DNA of 64,000 bases from WQXF01 sp031553615 (GTDB lineage Bacteria > Bacillota > Clostridia > Christensenellales > Aristaeellaceae): assembly GCA_031553615.1 (NCBI GenBank), contig JAVBLJ010000022.1, positions 1-64,000 of the forward strand, in the 5' to 3' direction. Every line of letters begins with the position of its first letter. Within the stretch, counting starts at the first letter, position 1. Under the pieces are notes generated by a model that did not search any database, was not told the DNA's origin, and saw only the letters and a program-made list of their open reading frames with translations. Of the stretch, positions 45,795 to 54,731 are shown piece by piece. Made by a program: the position numbers and the translations under genes.

Positions 45795-46739
45795 ATGCAA
45801 TTGCAGGATGTCGCGGGTTTGGGTCGGAGACTATCGGGCGAGATTGCCCGGGTCATTGTGGGCAAGCAGCGGGAAGCCGAGCTGGTGCTTTGCGCGTTGT
45901 TTGCGCAGGGGCATGTGCTGCTTGAGGATATGCCCGGGACGGGGAAGACGGTGCTGGCGCGCACGCTAGCGAAGCTGTTGGATACGTCTTTTTCGCGGGT
46001 GCAATGCACGCCCGACCTGCTTCCGGCAGATATCACCGGCTCCAGCATTTACGATCCGCGCTCGGCTAGCTTCAGTTTTAGCGCAGGCCCGGTGTTCACC
46101 GGGGTTTTGCTGGCCGATGAGCTGAACCGCGCCACGCCGCGTACCCAGTCCGCGCTGCTGGAGTGCATGGAGGAGCGGCAGGTTACGGCGGGTGGGGAAA
46201 CGCGCCCGCTGCGCGATACCTTCTTCGTCATTGCCACCCAGAACCCGGTGGAGATACAAGGCACCTTTCCCTTGCCCGAGGCCCAGCTTGACCGCTTCCT
46301 GGTGCGGCTGCGCCTGGGCTACCCGACCACCGATGAATCCGTGATGCTGCTCGATCGCTTTTTGCTCAGAAGCCCTTTGGAATCGCTGCGGGCCATTGCG
46401 AGCGAAGCCGAACTGCGTGAAGCGCAGCAACTTTGCCGCACCGTGCAGGTTTCGACGCCGGTGCGCGGCTACATTGTGGCGCTTGCCGAGCGCACGCGCG
46501 GCTTCCGCGATGTACAGCTGGGTGCGAGCACACGTGGTATGCTGGCGCTCATGCGCTGTGCGCAGGCGCGCGCGGCACTGGACGGTCGGGATTTCGTGAC
46601 GCCGGACGACGTGAAGCAGCTAGCGGTCTCTGTGTTTTCCCACCGCTTGATCGTGCGCGGCGCGTTCGGGCAATCCGATGCGCAAGAATCGGTGCTACGC
46701 GAAGTGCTGGACACCACGCCGGTGCCCACCGAAGCCTGA
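45795..46739 (+). CDS. MoxR-family AAA+ ATPase
   Basis: The 314-residue protein has Walker A EDMPGTGKT, Walker B LLADELNRA, sensor 1 ATQNPVEIQGTFPLPEAQLDRF and the MoxR-specific lid helices. MoxR ATPases act as chaperones or remodelers for proteins encoded beside them, typically with DUF58 and transglutaminase-like membrane proteins. Exactly such partners follow, so this is the first gene of a three-gene cluster. ATG 45795 was preferred over GTG 45768 because GGAGG is 5 bases upstream. Confidence 0.92.
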   Translation: MQLQDVAGLGRRLSGEIARVIVGKQREAELVLCALFAQGHVLLEDMPGTGKTVLARTLAKLLDTSFSRVQCTPDLLPADITGSSIYDPRSASFSFSAGPVFTGVLLADELNRATPRTQSALLECMEERQVTAGGETRPLRDTFFVIATQNPVEIQGTFPLPEAQLDRFLVRLRLGYPTTDESVMLLDRFLLRSPLESLRAIASEAELREAQQLCRTVQVSTPVRGYIVALAERTRGFRDVQLGASTRGMLALMRCAQARAALDGRDFVTPDDVKQLAVSVFSHRLIVRGAFGQSDAQESVLREVLDTTPVPTEA

Positions 46740-46794
46740 GGCGACCATGCTGAGCGGTGGCGTATCGTTGTATCGTTCGAAAGGAGGGCGGAGC

Positions 46795-47922
46795 ATGCGG
46801 ATACTGTGGCTGTTCCTGGTCATGCTGGCACTGTGTGCGCTGCAATCCATCCTCTTTCGGCGCTTGGGCATGCGCTCGCTTGCGTATAAGCGCACCTTTA
46901 GCCGTACCAGCGTGCATGCCGGAGATCGGCTGCACATGATTGAAACGCTGGAGAACCGGCGGCCCTTGCCCATTCCGTGGCTGCGGACCGAATCCCGCAT
47001 ATCGCCGCACCTGTGCTTCGGAATGGGAGAGCAGGAGGGGCGTGGCGATATTCATAGCGATGAGCACACGATCGATGGCGACATGTACCACCGCAGCCTC
47101 TTTTTTCTGCCCGGCTTTTCGCGGGTGACACGCAGGCACGCGGTGATTGCATTGCAGCGCGGATTTTTTAGCGCGGCTTCGGTAACGCTCACCTCGGGCG
47201 ATCTATTTGGCATGAGCGCCAATACGCGGCAGGAGGATACTGGTGCGGTGCTCGAAGTCTACCCTCGTCTGCTGCGCGATGCGGAGATTCCGTCGATGTG
47301 CCGCCGCTTTTTGGGCGACGTGCTGGTGAAGCGATACATACTACCCGATCCGTTTCTGACCAACGGCACCCGCACCTACCGCCCCGGCGATGTGCCTCGT
47401 CAGATCAACTGGCGGGCGACAGCGCGGGCGGGCGAGTTGCTGGTCAATACCTTCGACTTTACCGCCGACCCTAAGCTGCTGGTGGTGTTGAACGTGCAGT
47501 TGGCCGAAAACCAGTGGGATAATCTTTCGCCTATGCAGATGGGCGTGGTAGAGAACGCGGTTTCGCTGGCGGCGACGCTTTGCGTGAAAGCCTTGGAAAG
47601 CGGCGCGGAGGCCGGGTTGACCGCCAATACCGATACCAAGGCCGTGGAGAATCAATGCGTGTACCTGGCGCCGATGCGTTCGCGGGCCCAGGGCGACGCG
47701 CTACTTTCGCTGTGCGCGCGCATCACGCTGCGGCGCGCACTCAACTTCTACACCTTGCTCGAACGGCTTTCGCCCCCGGCCGATGCCGATATCCTTGTGC
47801 TATCCGCCTACAGCAGCCCCAACATCGAGCGCGCTCTGGATTCTCTGCGCATGCGGGGGCACAACGTGGCAATGCAGCTCTTGAACGGAGGTGAGGCCGA
47901 TGAACGGCGCACCTCTGCGTGA
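46795..47922 (+). CDS. DUF58 domain protein
   Basis: The 375-residue protein has a single N-terminal hydrophobic helix (about 3-18), a beta-rich region, and the DUF58 core YRPGDVPRQINWRATARAGELLV near residue 200, where an integrin-I-like (vWA-type) fold begins. It is the constant partner of MoxR ATPases; the pair is thought to assemble or remodel envelope proteins, though the exact role is open. AAGGAGGG precedes ATG 46795. The 3' end overlaps the next gene by 23 bases, pointing to translational coupling. Confidence 0.85.
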   Translation: MRILWLFLVMLALCALQSILFRRLGMRSLAYKRTFSRTSVHAGDRLHMIETLENRRPLPIPWLRTESRISPHLCFGMGEQEGRGDIHSDEHTIDGDMYHRSLFFLPGFSRVTRRHAVIALQRGFFSAASVTLTSGDLFGMSANTRQEDTGAVLEVYPRLLRDAEIPSMCRRFLGDVLVKRYILPDPFLTNGTRTYRPGDVPRQINWRATARAGELLVNTFDFTADPKLLVVLNVQLAENQWDNLSPMQMGVVENAVSLAATLCVKALESGAEAGLTANTDTKAVENQCVYLAPMRSRAQGDALLSLCARITLRRALNFYTLLERLSPPADADILVLSAYSSPNIERALDSLRMRGHNVAMQLLNGGEADERRTSA

Positions 47923-49147
47923 ACTGCCACGCCGGGCATTCCTGCTGCTGTTGCTGGGGCTGACCTTCGCGCCACCCTTCGTGCTGATCGTGCACAGCAT
48001 TGCGCCGCCGAGTCCGGCGTTACTGTTTGCTGTGCCCGGCCTTTGCGGCGTGCTTGCACTGGGGGCCAGCCTGCTTCTGAAAAGGATGCGTTACCTGATG
48101 GGCGTCGTGCTTCCGCTGGGGAGCATCGCGCTGGCGGTGGCCGCACTGGTCGCGAGCGGTCAGGGCGTTTCTCCGGCCAGCGTGCTGTATGCGGCGGGCT
48201 GCGCGGGTCTGTCGGTTTATCTGCTCGTCGCCTGCGCAACGGGAGGGCACAGCACCGTTTTGTTCGCGGGCTTTGCGATTCACTTGATTTGCGGCGTGGT
48301 GGCGCGCAATCAACCCTATGTGTCCACGCTGTTCTGGCTGGCGTTCGCGTACCTGGCCTGCTACCTTTGCCATATGAACACAACCAACCTGCGCGAGCAG
48401 TGCGTCGCGCGCGGCAAGCGCCCCGCGCGCAGCATGCGAATGGGCAACCTGGTGCTATGCGCCGCATTGTTGGTGCTGGGGCTGGTGATTGCGGAATACC
48501 GCCGATTGATGGATGGGGCCATTGCGGTGGCGCGCACCGTGGTGCAGGTCATCGTAGCCTTGTTGGCCTTGCTCCAGCCTGCTCAGGAACCAATGACGGA
48601 AGGGATCGCGCAGAATGCTCAGGATTTCACCATGTCTGTGGAAGCGGCTGAACCTGCGCTCTTCTGGGTCATAGCGGAAAAAATCGTGCTCGTGCTGGCC
48701 TATGCCGCGTTGGCCGCGCTGCTGATCTTCCTGCTCACACGCATCCCCAAGTTTTTGCGGCGCATAATGGAAAAGCTGCGCACCTTTTTTTCGCAGTACT
48801 TCGGCATGCTGAGCGGCGAGTACACCGATGAGGCGGAGGAGCTATCGGGCTGGAGCGAATGGAGCACCCGCGTCGCGATGCGGGCGCGCAAGCTGGCCGC
48901 TCGCTTGCGTCCGCCGCGCCCTTGGCGCGATATGGACAATCGCGAGCGGGTACGCAGCGTGTATGCCCGCCTGCGCTCCTCCACCCGCGACGTACCCGGC
49001 AGCGCCACCGCACAGGAATCCTTCCGGCACGGTCTGCCCATAAAGCAGGCAGACGCTACGTTGCTTGCAGAAAGCTACGATCGGGCGCGCTATAGCGACC
49101 ACGCTATTGGCGATGAGGAAGCAGAAAATGCGCGGCGTGCGTTATAG
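47900..49147 (+). CDS. TgpA-like polytopic membrane protein with DUF4129-like tail, no transglutaminase core
   Basis: The 415-residue protein has roughly eight membrane helices (residues about 12-225 and 250-275) and a cytoplasmic C-terminal tail from about 290. The tail has the pattern of DUF4129: NRERVRSVYARLRS and later LLAESYDRARYSDHAI. In the usual MoxR-DUF58-TgpA cluster the third protein carries a transglutaminase domain between the helices and DUF4129; here no Cys-His-Asp transglutaminase region is present. It is therefore a reduced form, perhaps structural. GGAGGTGA precedes ATG 47900. Confidence 0.65.
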   Translation: MNGAPLRELPRRAFLLLLLGLTFAPPFVLIVHSIAPPSPALLFAVPGLCGVLALGASLLLKRMRYLMGVVLPLGSIALAVAALVASGQGVSPASVLYAAGCAGLSVYLLVACATGGHSTVLFAGFAIHLICGVVARNQPYVSTLFWLAFAYLACYLCHMNTTNLREQCVARGKRPARSMRMGNLVLCAALLVLGLVIAEYRRLMDGAIAVARTVVQVIVALLALLQPAQEPMTEGIAQNAQDFTMSVEAAEPALFWVIAEKIVLVLAYAALAALLIFLLTRIPKFLRRIMEKLRTFFSQYFGMLSGEYTDEAEELSGWSEWSTRVAMRARKLAARLRPPRPWRDMDNRERVRSVYARLRSSTRDVPGSATAQESFRHGLPIKQADATLLAESYDRARYSDHAIGDEEAENARRAL

Positions 49148-49150
49148 CAC

Positions 49151-49179
49151 TTGCGAAAAAGAGCGGGAACGGATATACT
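49151..49179 (+). promoter_or_regulatory. glyA promoter
   Basis: TTGCGA, a 17-base spacer and TATACT, about 60 bases before the start codon. Confidence 0.7.
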
Positions 49180-49237
49180 ATCTTCTCGTATAGTAATGCA
49201 AGAAAACATCCAAAATCATGCAAAGGGGGAGCAAATC

Positions 49238-50491
49238 ATGATTGATATCGCTGCCGTACGTGCTGTCGACCCTGCCGTTGCCGCCGCACTGGAGGCGGAA
49301 CTGGGCCGTCAGCGCGCGCACATCGAGCTAATCGCCTCGGAGAACTTTGTCAGCGAAGCGGTGCTGGCCGCTATGGGCACTCACCTGACCAACAAATATG
49401 CGGAGGGATACCCCGGCAAGCGGTATTACGGTGGCTGCGAGCAGGTTGACGTGGTGGAAAATCTGGCGCGCGACCGGGCCAAGCAGCTCTTCGGCGCGGA
49501 TCATGCCAACGTGCAGCCTCATTCGGGTGCGCAGGCCAACATGGCAGTCTACTTTGCCGTGCTGCAGCCCGGCGACACCGTGCTGGGCATGAACCTTTCG
49601 CACGGCGGACACCTGACGCACGGCAGCCCGGTCAACATCTCAGGCAAATATTTCAATTTTGTCGCCTATGGCGTCACCCACGAAACCGAAACCGTGGATT
49701 ACGATGCGCTGGAGCAGCAAGCGTTGGAGATCAAGCCCAAGCTGATTGTGGCTGGGGCGTCGGCCTATTCGCGCACCATCGATTTTCCCCGGCTGCGCAG
49801 CATCGCCGATGCGGCGGGCGCGCTGCTGATGGTCGATATGGCGCACATCGCCGGTCTGGTCGCCGCGGGCGAGCATCCCAGCCCGGTGCCGTACGCCGAT
49901 TTTGTAACCACCACCACCCATAAAACCCTGCGCGGCCCGCGCGGGGGCATGATCCTGTGCAAGGCCGAGTATGCGCAGGCCATCGATAAAGCGATCTTCC
50001 CTGGCACCCAGGGTGGCCCGCTGATGCACATCATCGCCGCCAAAGCGGTCTCCTTCCACGAGGCGATGCAGCCCGAGTTCGCCGCCTACCAAAAGCAGAT
50101 CGTCGCCAACGCAAAGGCGCTGGCTGGCGCGCTGACCGCGCTGGACGTCCGCCTGGTCTCCGGCGGCACCGACAACCACTTGATGCTGCTGGATCTCACC
50201 CGCTTCGATGTCACCGGCAAGGAGCTGGAAGCGCGGCTGGGTCAGGCCAACATCACCGTCAACAAAAACACCATTCCCTTTGAGACGCGCAGCCCGTTCG
50301 TGACCAGCGGCATCCGCATTGGCACCCCGGCGGTGACCAGCCGCGGCATGCGCGAGCCCGAAATGCGCGAGATTGCCGGGTTTATTGCGCGCATTGCCCG
50401 TGAGGGTGATGCCGCAGTCGAGCCGGTGCGCGCGCAAGTCGAAGCGCTCTGCGTCAAGTTCCCGCTGTACGAAGGCAAGATCATCGAGTAG
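49238..50491 (+). CDS. glyA: Serine hydroxymethyltransferase
   Basis: GlyA converts serine and tetrahydrofolate to glycine and methylene-tetrahydrofolate using PLP. The 417-residue protein has IELIASENFVS, the tyrosine-rich YPGKRYYGG motif, VDMAHIAGLVAAG and the cofactor lysine Lys229 in TTTTHKTLRGPRGG. The length is typical. It is a single-gene unit with its own promoter and terminator. AAGGGGGA precedes ATG 49238; the frame is open further upstream, but into the promoter. Confidence 0.97.
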   Translation: MIDIAAVRAVDPAVAAALEAELGRQRAHIELIASENFVSEAVLAAMGTHLTNKYAEGYPGKRYYGGCEQVDVVENLARDRAKQLFGADHANVQPHSGAQANMAVYFAVLQPGDTVLGMNLSHGGHLTHGSPVNISGKYFNFVAYGVTHETETVDYDALEQQALEIKPKLIVAGASAYSRTIDFPRLRSIADAAGALLMVDMAHIAGLVAAGEHPSPVPYADFVTTTTHKTLRGPRGGMILCKAEYAQAIDKAIFPGTQGGPLMHIIAAKAVSFHEAMQPEFAAYQKQIVANAKALAGALTALDVRLVSGGTDNHLMLLDLTRFDVTGKELEARLGQANITVNKNTIPFETRSPFVTSGIRIGTPAVTSRGMREPEMREIAGFIARIAREGDAAVEPVRAQVEALCVKFPLYEGKIIE

Positions 50492-50506
50492 CTTTCCTGC
50501 ATTCCT

Positions 50507-50534
50507 GGGCGTGGGCGAAAGCTTGCGCCCTTTT
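50507..50534 (+). terminator. glyA terminator
   Basis: GGGCGTGGGC and GCTTGCGCCC pair around a GAAA tetraloop, followed by TTTTA. Confidence 0.75.
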
Positions 50535-50627
50535 ATTTGGGTTTGCTCGGCTTTTCTGTTTGGCTTTCCATTTCGGATTTTCTTTTCGGAGAGGGGCGAA
50601 GGGCTTCTCTTCGCCACGCGTATGCGC

Positions 50628-50633
50628 TATAAT
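50628..50633 (+). promoter_or_regulatory. -10 element before the rRNA methyltransferase gene
   Basis: A perfect TATAAT lies about 45 bases before the start codon; I find no convincing -35 at the right distance. Confidence 0.45.
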
Positions 50634-50676
50634 AGGGCCATTCGCATTGAGCACGCAAGCAAGTGGAGGGTGATCC

Positions 50677-51474
50677 ATGCAACCGGTGACCAGCCTACAG
50701 AATGCGCAAATCCGCGCGCTGCGCGCCCTGCAGGAGCGCAAACAGCGCCGCACGGAGGGGCGATTCCTGGTGGAGGGCGGCAAGATGGTGGAAGAAGCGC
50801 TGGCCCACACCATCGTCCGGACCGTGGTAGTGGAAGAGGAGAAGGCGGTGCACTATGCGCGGCTAATCGATGCGCTGTGTGCATCGGGCGCAACACTCAT
50901 TGCTTCACCCAGGCATGTACTCGAAGCGCTCTGCGACACCAAGACCCCGCAGGGCATCGTGGCGGCAGTGGATATCCCGTTGCCGCAGGAGCGCACAGGG
51001 CGGCGGCTGGTGGCGCTGGACGGCGTGCAGGATCCGGGCAACGTGGGCACCATTGTGCGCACCGCCGATGCGGCTGGCTTTGAAGGCGTACTGCTGGGCC
51101 CCACCTGCGCCGATGTGTTCGGCGGCAAGGCGCTCCGGGCCACGATGGGCTCCATCTTTCGCGTGCCGATTCACAGCGTGCCCGATCTGGCGGCACGGCT
51201 AGCCGAGCTGCGCGCAGAAGGCTATGCGGTGCTCAGCAGCCAGCTCGAGGGGCAGGATTTCTTTGCGCGCGGGCCGCTTCCGCTCCGGCAGGTGCTGGTG
51301 GTTGGCAGCGAGGCCGAGGGCGTTTCGGATGCGGTATCGGCGGAGGCGACGCACCGGCTTCGCTTGCCAATGCATGGCGGAGCGGAGTCCCTAAATGCGG
51401 CGGTAGCGGCGGGAATCATGCTGTACGATCTTACGCGGGCGGATGGATCGCCATCCGATCATTCGCAATCATAG
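50677..51474 (+). CDS. SpoU/TrmH-family RNA 2'-O-ribose methyltransferase
   Basis: The 265-residue SPOUT enzyme has the three family motifs: DGVQDPGNVGTIVRTADAAG, VVGSEAEGVSD, and LPMHGGAESLNAAVAAGIMLYD, which form the knotted SAM site. An N-terminal RNA-binding domain (about 1-95) carries ERKQRRTEGRFLVEGGKMVEEAL. The layout matches RlmB/TsnR-like 23S rRNA methyltransferases; the exact nucleotide cannot be told from sequence. GTGGAGGG precedes ATG 50677. Threonine dehydratase follows 11 bases after its stop. Confidence 0.9.
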   Translation: MQPVTSLQNAQIRALRALQERKQRRTEGRFLVEGGKMVEEALAHTIVRTVVVEEEKAVHYARLIDALCASGATLIASPRHVLEALCDTKTPQGIVAAVDIPLPQERTGRRLVALDGVQDPGNVGTIVRTADAAGFEGVLLGPTCADVFGGKALRATMGSIFRVPIHSVPDLAARLAELRAEGYAVLSSQLEGQDFFARGPLPLRQVLVVGSEAEGVSDAVSAEATHRLRLPMHGGAESLNAAVAAGIMLYDLTRADGSPSDHSQS

Positions 51475-51485
51475 GGGGAAGCGCA

Positions 51486-52682
51486 ATGCAGGTAACGTTG
51501 GCGGATGTGGTGCGTGCCAGGCAGGTGCTGCACGGGGTGATTCACAAGACCGATCTGGTGCCTTCTCGGGTGTTAAGCGACGAGGGGCGCGAAATTTTCC
51601 TAAAATCGGAATCATTGCAGCAGACCGGCTCCTTTAAGGTGCGCGGCGCTTACGTGAAGATTGCCGGGCTGACCGAAAAGGAGCGCTCACGCGGCGTCAT
51701 CGCTGCTTCGGCGGGCAACCATGCGCAGGGCGTAGCGCTGGCAGCGCGTAGTTTTCACGTGCCCGCTACCATTGTGATGCCGCAAGGCGCACCGCTGGCT
51801 AAGGTCACGGCCACCCGCGCGCTGGGCGCAAAGGTGGTGCTGCACGGCGATGGATATGACGATGCGTACAAGCAGGCGGTCGCGCTGCAGCAGGAGAGCG
51901 GCGCGACCTTCATCCATCCGTTCGACGATCCGCTGGTGATCGCCGGCCAGGGCACGATTGGCCTAGAAGTGCTCGAGGATGTGCCCGATCTGGACGCCAT
52001 CGTGGTGCCGGTGGGCGGCGGCGGGTTGCTTGCCGGGGTCGCGGTGGCGGTCAAGGCGATGCGTCCGCAGACCCGCGTCATCGGTGTGGAGGCCAGCGGC
52101 GCAGCCAGCATGAGCGCTTCGCTCCTGGCCGGGCGGGTGATGACGCTCACTCGCGCCAGCACCATTGCCGATGGCATCGCTGTCAAAACCCCGGGCAAGG
52201 AAACCTTTGCGATCACCCGCGAGCTGGTGGACGAGGTAGTAACCGTGGACGATGATGAGATCGCACAGACCATCCTCTTCCTGATGGAGCGATGCAAAAT
52301 CGTGACCGAAGGCGCGGGCGCGGTGGCGGTAGCGGCCATCATGGGCGAAAAGTTCCACTGCGCGGGCAAGGTTGCCGCCATCCTCTCCGGCGGCAATATC
52401 GATGTGACAGTGCTCTCCAACATCATCGACCGGGGCTTGCTCAAAGCGGGCCGCCGCGCCAAAATTCGCACCATTATCGAAGACAAACCGGGGCGGCTCA
52501 ACCGCCTTTTGAAGATCGTATCCGATTGCGAGGCCAACGTGGTCTCCATCCAGCACGACCGGGCACACATGGATGCGGGCATCGGCTTTGCGCTGGTGGA
52601 GTTGGTGCTGGAAACCCAGGACCGCGACCACGTGGGCCGGGTCATTGAAGCACTGGAGCATCACAATTTCCGGATCGTATAG
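51486..52682 (+). CDS. ilvA: Threonine ammonia-lyase with ACT domain
   Basis: This enzyme deaminates threonine to 2-oxobutyrate. The 398-residue protein has the PLP lysine Lys51 in TGSFKVRGAY, the ASAGNHAQGVA phosphate site, the glycine-rich VPVGGGGLLAG loop, and a C-terminal ACT domain from about residue 325 (RTIIEDKPGRLNRLLKIVSD). The single ACT domain and length resemble the catabolic/TdcB-type or Bacillus-type enzymes, so biosynthetic versus catabolic use is undecided. ATAGGGGGA precedes ATG 51486. Its neighbours do not encode other isoleucine steps. Confidence 0.92.
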   Translation: MQVTLADVVRARQVLHGVIHKTDLVPSRVLSDEGREIFLKSESLQQTGSFKVRGAYVKIAGLTEKERSRGVIAASAGNHAQGVALAARSFHVPATIVMPQGAPLAKVTATRALGAKVVLHGDGYDDAYKQAVALQQESGATFIHPFDDPLVIAGQGTIGLEVLEDVPDLDAIVVPVGGGGLLAGVAVAVKAMRPQTRVIGVEASGAASMSASLLAGRVMTLTRASTIADGIAVKTPGKETFAITRELVDEVVTVDDDEIAQTILFLMERCKIVTEGAGAVAVAAIMGEKFHCAGKVAAILSGGNIDVTVLSNIIDRGLLKAGRRAKIRTIIEDKPGRLNRLLKIVSDCEANVVSIQHDRAHMDAGIGFALVELVLETQDRDHVGRVIEALEHHNFRIV

Positions 52683-52714
52683 CGAACGGGCAGGGAAGGA
52701 ACAGAAGGATTCAA

Positions 52715-54136
52715 ATGAGTGGACACAAGACCTACGACCTTACCGAGGGCGGTATCCTGCGCAAACTGCTGCTGGTGGCCATTCCCATTATGGGCACTTC
52801 CTTCATGCAGATGGCCTACAACCTCACCGATATGTTCTGGCTGGGTCAGGGCGTGAGCAGCGAGGCGGTGGCAGCTTCGGGCGCATCCGGCATGTACCTT
52901 TGGCTTTCGATGGCGCTGCTGCTGATCGGGCGCTTGGGCGCGGAGATCGGCGTATCGCAGAACTTTGGGCGCAGAGACTATGCTGCTGCGCAGGGCTATG
53001 CGCAGAATTCATTCCTGTGGGCTGTGGCGCTGGGCGTGGGCTACGGGCTTTTGATGATCCTTTTTAACAAACCGCTGATCAGCGTATTCGGTATGAAGGA
53101 AGAGGGGCTGGTCAGCAGCGCGGCCACCTACCTCTCGGTGGTCGGTATCGGTATCCCTTTTACCTATGTGAGCGCTTCGATTACCGGCATGTTCAATGGC
53201 TCCGGCAACTCACGGCTCTCGTTTTGGGCCAATGCGGTGGGCCTGGTCCTGAACATGATCCTCGACCCGCTGTTCATATTTGTAGCCGGGATGGGCATCA
53301 TTGGCGCGGCGGTAGCAACAGTGCTGGCGCAGATGATCGTGTGCGCGCTGTTTGTGGTGTTTTTGAAAAAGCATCGCGCCAGGCCTTTTCCATCCTTCAA
53401 GTTTTGGGTCAAGCCCGATAGGCCGAAGGCCCTGCAAATCGTTCGCTGGAGCGCGCTGACCGCGCTGGAGAGCATGCTGTTTACCCTGCTCGCTATGGCG
53501 ACCACCCGCCTCGTCGCTTCGTTTGGCGGCAATGCGGTGGCGGTGCAGCGCGTGGGCGCGCAGATCGAATCGCTATCCTGGCTCATCGGCGGCGGATTCG
53601 GTACGGCGGTGACCAGCTTCGTGGGCCAAAACTATGGCGCGGGCAAGTGGACGCGCATCCACCGGGGCTTCCGCATATCGCTGCTGGCCATGACAATCTG
53701 GGGGGTCATCATCACCGTGCTGCTGTTCTTTGGCGGCAGGTTGCTTTACTCGGTGTTCGTGCGCGAAACCGTGATACAGGACATGGGCGACGTGTACCTG
53801 AAAATTCTGGCGCTCTGCCAAATCGCTACCTGCTTCGAGAGCGTGGCCGGAGGCGCGTTTCGCGGCATGGGCAAGACGATGCCGCCCGCCGTGGCTTCGA
53901 TTGCCAGCAATGTGCTGCGCGTGCCGCTCGCCTATCTGCTGGCCTCCACTTCGCTGGGCCTCAACGGCGCGTGGTGGGGGATTTCTATCACTGCGGCGAT
54001 GCGCGGCGTTATCATATTGATCTGGTACCTGTGGCGCGCACGGCGCATGCCCAAGCGGGATGAGGAGCCGGTGCATGCGCAATTGGCGGCGGAGGCCGAA
54101 GGCAACCTGCTCGCCGAAGCCCCGATCATGCCTTGA
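52715..54136 (+). CDS. MATE-family efflux transporter
   Basis: The 473-residue membrane protein shows the twelve-helix MATE pattern in two six-helix halves, starting with IPIMGTSFMQMAYNLTDMFWLG; the second half begins near residue 240 (WSALTALESMLFTLLAMATTR). MATE proteins export cationic drugs or metabolites in exchange for Na+ or H+. It begins 32 bases after ilvA, with AGAAGGAT in front of ATG 52715. The substrate is unknown. Confidence 0.92.
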   Translation: MSGHKTYDLTEGGILRKLLLVAIPIMGTSFMQMAYNLTDMFWLGQGVSSEAVAASGASGMYLWLSMALLLIGRLGAEIGVSQNFGRRDYAAAQGYAQNSFLWAVALGVGYGLLMILFNKPLISVFGMKEEGLVSSAATYLSVVGIGIPFTYVSASITGMFNGSGNSRLSFWANAVGLVLNMILDPLFIFVAGMGIIGAAVATVLAQMIVCALFVVFLKKHRARPFPSFKFWVKPDRPKALQIVRWSALTALESMLFTLLAMATTRLVASFGGNAVAVQRVGAQIESLSWLIGGGFGTAVTSFVGQNYGAGKWTRIHRGFRISLLAMTIWGVIITVLLFFGGRLLYSVFVRETVIQDMGDVYLKILALCQIATCFESVAGGAFRGMGKTMPPAVASIASNVLRVPLAYLLASTSLGLNGAWWGISITAAMRGVIILIWYLWRARRMPKRDEEPVHAQLAAEAEGNLLAEAPIMP

Positions 54137-54155
54137 TGCAGAAGGGGGTAAAACC

Positions 54156-54608
54156 GTGAAGAGCACGGCTTATCCACTGGGGTTTTTGAGGATGTATAAG
54201 TACGTGGTGGTGTTCGCGCGCCACGAAGGGCAGTGGCTTTTTAGTCAGCATGCCGCGCGCTCCACGTGGGAAGCGCCGGGCGGGCATATCGAAGCGGGGG
54301 AATCGCCGCTGGATGCGGCGCGCCGCGAGCTCTTCGAGGAGACAGGCGCTACGCGCTTCACCCTGGTTCCGGTGTGCGATTACTGGGCGTGCTTTGAGCC
54401 CCACGAGGTTGAACACATCACGCACGATAATGGGCAAGTGTTTCTGGCGCAGATCGAGGAGTGCGGCGAACTGCCGCCGGGCAGCGAGATGGCCCGCACC
54501 GCGCTGTTCGATGGCCTGCCTGAGCGCATGACCTACCCGGACATCGCGCGCGAGATATTTCCTTGGGCGGAGAGGGCACTGAAAAACAAGGCTGATTCGG
54601 CAACATAA
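54156..54608 (+). CDS. Nudix hydrolase
   Basis: The 150-residue protein has a full Nudix box, GGHIEAGESPLDAARRELF followed by EETGA, which binds Mg2+ and cleaves nucleoside diphosphates linked to X. The preceding STWEAPGG is typical of ADP-ribose pyrophosphatase/MutT-like members, but the substrate is unknown. GTG 54156 was chosen because AGAAGGGGG lies 7 bases upstream; ATG 54195 is possible. It follows the MATE gene by 19 bases and probably shares its transcript. Confidence 0.88.
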   Translation: MKSTAYPLGFLRMYKYVVVFARHEGQWLFSQHAARSTWEAPGGHIEAGESPLDAARRELFEETGATRFTLVPVCDYWACFEPHEVEHITHDNGQVFLAQIEECGELPPGSEMARTALFDGLPERMTYPDIAREIFPWAERALKNKADSAT

Positions 54609-54634
54609 GGATTGCCGAGGGAGCTCGGCAATCC
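54609..54634. terminator. Perfect hairpin after the Nudix gene (weak terminator)
   Basis: GGATTGCCGAG (54609-54619) and CTCGGCAATCC (54624-54634) pair perfectly around GGAG. The following TATAT is a poor T-run, so termination may be inefficient. Confidence 0.5.
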
Positions 54635-54667
54635 TATATGCGAGGCTCGGCAATCCTATATGCGAGG
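54624..54667 (+). repeat. Exact 22-bp tandem duplication
   Basis: The 22-base unit starting CTCGGCAATCC and ending TATATGCGAGG is present twice without a gap (54624-54645 and 54646-54667). It duplicates the right arm of the hairpin next to it and ends 7 bases before an SOS-type promoter. Confidence 0.9.
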
Positions 54668-54674
54668 CACGCGC

Positions 54675-54704
54675 TTGACAAGGAACGGATGTTCGTAGTA
54701 TCAT
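54675..54704 (+). promoter_or_regulatory. Second SOS-type promoter with LexA box
   Basis: TTGACA (54675-54680), an 18-base spacer and TATCAT (54699-54704). The spacer holds GGAAC-GGAT-GTTCG (54682-54695), almost identical to the box in the promoter next to lexA. It points right, into the antisense strand of the small gene at 54732-54956. Confidence 0.75.
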
Positions 54705-54731
54705 ACAGTGGGTAGTCTCTCAAGGGGCTGC

